The notes below the pieces were generated by a model. It was not told where the DNA came from. It was given only the letters and a program-made list of their open reading frames with translations, and searched no databases. From Gammaproteobacteria bacterium (GTDB lineage: Bacteria > Pseudomonadota > Gammaproteobacteria > Chromatiales > Chromatiaceae): a stretch of 64,000 nt of DNA. The translations under genes were made by a program, and so were the position numbers. This document shows positions 61,905 through 64,000 of the stretch, piece by piece; position 1 is the first letter of the stretch; every line of letters starts with the position of its first letter. The stretch lies in NCBI GenBank assembly GCA_025458675.1, contig JALORY010000018.1, positions 1 through 64,000 on the forward strand, in the 5' to 3' direction.

Positions 61905-61926
61905 GCGAGCCGCCCACCGCCCCACG

Positions 61927-62874
61927 ATGGAAGAGTCGGTCACCACCCGCGACCTCTACGACGCCCTGCGCGAGCGCCTGGCGCTCGAGTGGGTCGCCGG
62001 CGAGGCCGGGGCCGACCGCCGGCTCGGCGACGTCACCGACAGCCGCACGCTCGCCGGGCCGCTCAATTTCATCCACCCCGCCCGCGTCCAGGTCATCGGC
62101 CGGGCGGAGTCCGACTACCTCGTCGGCCTGAGCCAGGATGCGCGGCGCGACGCGGTGCGCCAGCTCTACGACGCCAGCCCCGCGACGGTCGTGCTCGCCG
62201 ACGGCGTACCGCCTGACGCGCTCCTGATGGCGCAGGCCGAGGCGACCTCGACGCCGCTGCTGCGCACCCCGCTGCCCATCAGCGAGCTGATCGAGCACCT
62301 GCAGTACTACTCGTCGATCGCCCTGGCCGAGCGCGTCACGCTCCACGGCGTGTTCCTCGAGGTGCTCGGCATGGGGGTGCTGATCACGGGCGACGCCGCC
62401 GTCGGCAAGAGCGAGCTCGCCCTCGAGCTCATCTCGCGCGGCAACCGGCTGATCGCGGACGACGCGGCGGAGTTCTCGCGCATCGCGCCCGACATCATCA
62501 GCGGCAGCTGCCCGCCAGTGCTGCAGGACTTCCTCGAAGTGCGCGGCCTCGGCATCGTGAACATCCGCGCGATGTACGGCGACTCGGCGATCAAGCGCAA
62601 CAAGTACCTGCGCCTCATCGTGCGACTCGCGCGGATGACCGATGAAGAGCTCGCGGCCGTGGACCGGCTGTCCGGCTGCCACGCGACGCGCAGCGTGCTC
62701 GGGCTCGACATCCCTGAGGTCACCATCCCCGTGGCCCCCGGGCGCAACATGGCGATCCTCGTCGAGACCGCCGTGCGCAACCACATGCTCAAGCTCAAAG
62801 GCTACGACGCCAGCCACGCCTTCATCGAGAGTCAGCGGCAGGCGGTGTTCCGGGACCTCGGCGACGCCGACTGA
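61927..62874 (+). CDS. hprK: HPr kinase/phosphorylase
   Basis: Phosphorylates and dephosphorylates HPr on serine. The 315 residues: N-terminal DUF-like domain, then the kinase domain (about 130-300) with Walker A ITGDAAVGKSELALELI, DDAAEFSR, the HprK signature LEVRGLGIVNIRAMYG and the C-terminal PVAPGRNMAILVETAVRNH. It occupies the slot between hpf and rapZ. ptsN, usually also here, is missing. Confidence 0.96.
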   Translation: MEESVTTRDLYDALRERLALEWVAGEAGADRRLGDVTDSRTLAGPLNFIHPARVQVIGRAESDYLVGLSQDARRDAVRQLYDASPATVVLADGVPPDALLMAQAEATSTPLLRTPLPISELIEHLQYYSSIALAERVTLHGVFLEVLGMGVLITGDAAVGKSELALELISRGNRLIADDAAEFSRIAPDIISGSCPPVLQDFLEVRGLGIVNIRAMYGDSAIKRNKYLRLIVRLARMTDEELAAVDRLSGCHATRSVLGLDIPEVTIPVAPGRNMAILVETAVRNHMLKLKGYDASHAFIESQRQAVFRDLGDAD

Positions 62875-62875
62875 G

Positions 62876-63733
62876 ATGAAGTTCGTCGTCGTCACCGGCC
62901 TGTCCGGCTCCGGCAAGAGCGTGGCCCTCAACACGCTCGAGGACCTCGGTTTCTACTGCATCGACAACCTGCCGAGCTTCCTGCTCGAGAGCCTCGCCGA
63001 CGCCCTGATAGGGGAACACGCCCCCCGCTTCCAGGAGACGGCGGTCGGCATCGACGCCCGCAACCCGGCGGAGGACCTGCGGGGCGTGCCGCCGGTGGTG
63101 CGGCGGCTGCGCGAGGCCGGCATCGCCGCCGAGGTCGTCTTCCTCGAGGCCGACGACGACGTGCTGGTGCAACGCTTCAGCGAGACGCGCCGGCGTCACC
63201 CGCTGACCAACGCGGAGACGGGGCTCGGGCAGGCCATACGGCGCGAGCGCGAGATGCTCGAGCCGTTCCTCAGCAGCGCCGACCTGCGCATCGACACCAC
63301 GCGCACCAACCTTCACGACCTGCGCGACCTGATGCGGCGCCGGGTGGCGGAGCGGCCCCGCGGCGAGATGTCGATCCTGTTCGAGTCGTTCGGCTTCAAG
63401 CGCGGCGCGCCGCGGGACGCCGACCTCGTGTTCGACGCGCGCTGCCTTCCGAACCCGCACTGGCAGCCTCACCTGCGGCCGCTGACCGGTCGGGACGCGG
63501 AGGTCGCCGGGTTCCTCGAGCGGGATCCGCGCGTCCCCGATCTCCTGGAGGACATCACGCGATTCCTCGAGCGCTGGATCCCCTGCTTCCGCGACGAGGG
63601 TCGAAGCTACCTGACCGTCGCGGTCGGCTGTACCGGCGGCCAGCACCGCTCCGTCTACCTGGTCGAGCGCCTCGCGGCCCACTTCCGCGCCCGCGAGCCG
63701 CGCGTCCTGCTCATCCACCGCGAGCTGCCATGA
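62876..63733 (+). CDS. rapZ: RNase adapter protein RapZ
   Basis: Nucleotide- and RNA-binding adapter; in E. coli it controls GlmZ decay and so glucosamine-6-phosphate supply for the envelope. ATG 62876 (285 aa) follows hprK after 1 nt. Walker A VVTGLSGSGKSVAL, DLGFYCIDNLP, the C-terminal domain SFGFKRGAPRDADLVFDARCLPNP and VAVGCTGGQHRSVYLVERL. It overlaps the EIIA gene by ATGA. Confidence 0.97.
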   Translation: MKFVVVTGLSGSGKSVALNTLEDLGFYCIDNLPSFLLESLADALIGEHAPRFQETAVGIDARNPAEDLRGVPPVVRRLREAGIAAEVVFLEADDDVLVQRFSETRRRHPLTNAETGLGQAIRREREMLEPFLSSADLRIDTTRTNLHDLRDLMRRRVAERPRGEMSILFESFGFKRGAPRDADLVFDARCLPNPHWQPHLRPLTGRDAEVAGFLERDPRVPDLLEDITRFLERWIPCFRDEGRSYLTVAVGCTGGQHRSVYLVERLAAHFRAREPRVLLIHRELP

Positions 63734-64000
63734 GCGTCGGGCTGCTGCTGGTGACCCACGATGGCGTCGGCTCGATACTGCTCGAGACCGCGTGCAACAT
63801 GCTCGGCCGCTGCCCCGTGCGGGCCGGCAGCCTCGCGGTCGCCCTCGCGGCGGACGCCGACGAGATGCGGGCGGTCGCCGCCCGGCAGGTGGCGCTGCTC
63901 GACGACGGCGACGGAGTGCTGGTGCTCACCGACATGTACGGCTCGACGCCGAGCAACATCGCCGCCTCGCTGGCCCGGGACGGTCGCGTGGTCGTGGTGG
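63730..64000 (+). CDS. PTS EIIA component, mannose/fructose superfamily (partial at window end)
   Basis: Not in the ORF track because it runs off the right edge; ATG 63730 overlaps the rapZ stop. The visible 90 residues (MSVGLLLVTHDGVGSILLET...) carry the phospho-accepting His in LLVTHDGVG (His10) and the LVLTDMYGSTPSNIAA motif of EIIA-Man. In related genomes ptsH and ptsI follow, forming a regulatory PTS with HprK. Sugar transport cannot be inferred from this subunit alone. Confidence 0.9.
   Translation, partial: MSVGLLLVTHDGVGSILLETACNMLGRCPVRAGSLAVALAADADEMRAVAARQVALLDDGDGVLVLTDMYGSTPSNIAASLARDGRVVVV

Overview
The window is a gene-dense, high-GC (roughly 70% by eye) chromosomal segment of a gammaproteobacterium. 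Gene order points to the Chromatiales/Ectothiorhodospiraceae-Pseudomonas side of the class: tRNA-Tyr/Gly/Thr-tuf, hemA-prfA-prmC-moeB divergent from TPR-ispE-tRNA(Gln)-prs-rplY-pth, mreBCD-mrdA-rodA-mltB-rlpA-dacA-dat-ybeD-lipB-lipA, rplU-rpmA-obgE-proB, mla-murA-hisGDC, and kdsD-kdsC-lptCAB-rpoN-hpf-hprK-rapZ-EIIA. Nearly everything is core housekeeping. I saw no insertion sequence, prophage, CRISPR array or rRNA operon. Five tRNA genes are present (Thr GGT, Gly TCC, Tyr GTA, Gln TTG, Pro CGG). Start codons are often GTG, and many genes overlap by 4 nt, so translational coupling is common.

Layout. 1-524: tuf 5' end and three tRNAs on the minus strand. 626-4258: ugd, a secreted SCP2-domain protein and a FadL-type porin. 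4258-9320 (minus): pth, rplY, prs, tRNA-Gln, ispE, TPR protein. 9464-15655 (plus): hemA, prfA, prmC, a conserved unknown, moeB, a small-domain methyltransferase, a GGDEF protein. 15652-18140 (minus): gph, rpe, engB. 18215: murU. 18902-31382 (minus): one long block for cell shape, peptidoglycan and lipoate, from mreB down to a YdcF-like gene. 31580-34787 (plus): gatCAB. 34992-37588: a hydroxyacid dehydrogenase, cytochrome b561, cytochrome c' and a small unknown. 37689-41518: a very large flavin/Fe-S oxidoreductase broken by a frameshift. 41609-43155: a Crp/Fnr regulator and a DUF202 protein. 43216-46080 (minus): proB, obgE, rpmA, rplU. 46265-47323: ispB and tRNA-Pro. 47378-56347 (minus): amtB, hisC, hisD, hisG, murA, mlaBCDEF. 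56487-64000 (plus): Kdo synthesis, LPS export, sigma-54, ribosome hibernation and PTS-type regulation.

The dominant theme is the cell envelope: elongasome and peptidoglycan enzymes (MreBCD, PBP2, RodA, MltB, RlpA, DacA, MurA, MurU), LPS (KdsD, KdsC, LptCAB), phospholipid asymmetry (Mla) and outer-membrane transport (FadL). I found no clearly novel multi-gene system. The points most worth checking are a probable AUU start codon for mreC, the frameshift in the DUF3683-type oxidoreductase, a perfect FNR/DNR-type palindrome upstream of the Crp/Fnr gene, and three genes missing from conserved slots (lolB, ptsN, ibaG). Two poorly characterised proteins also stand out: a Cys/His-containing 136-residue protein and a methyltransferase with an unusual motif IV. 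All family statements come from reading the translations by eye and from memory of families; no database search was run.
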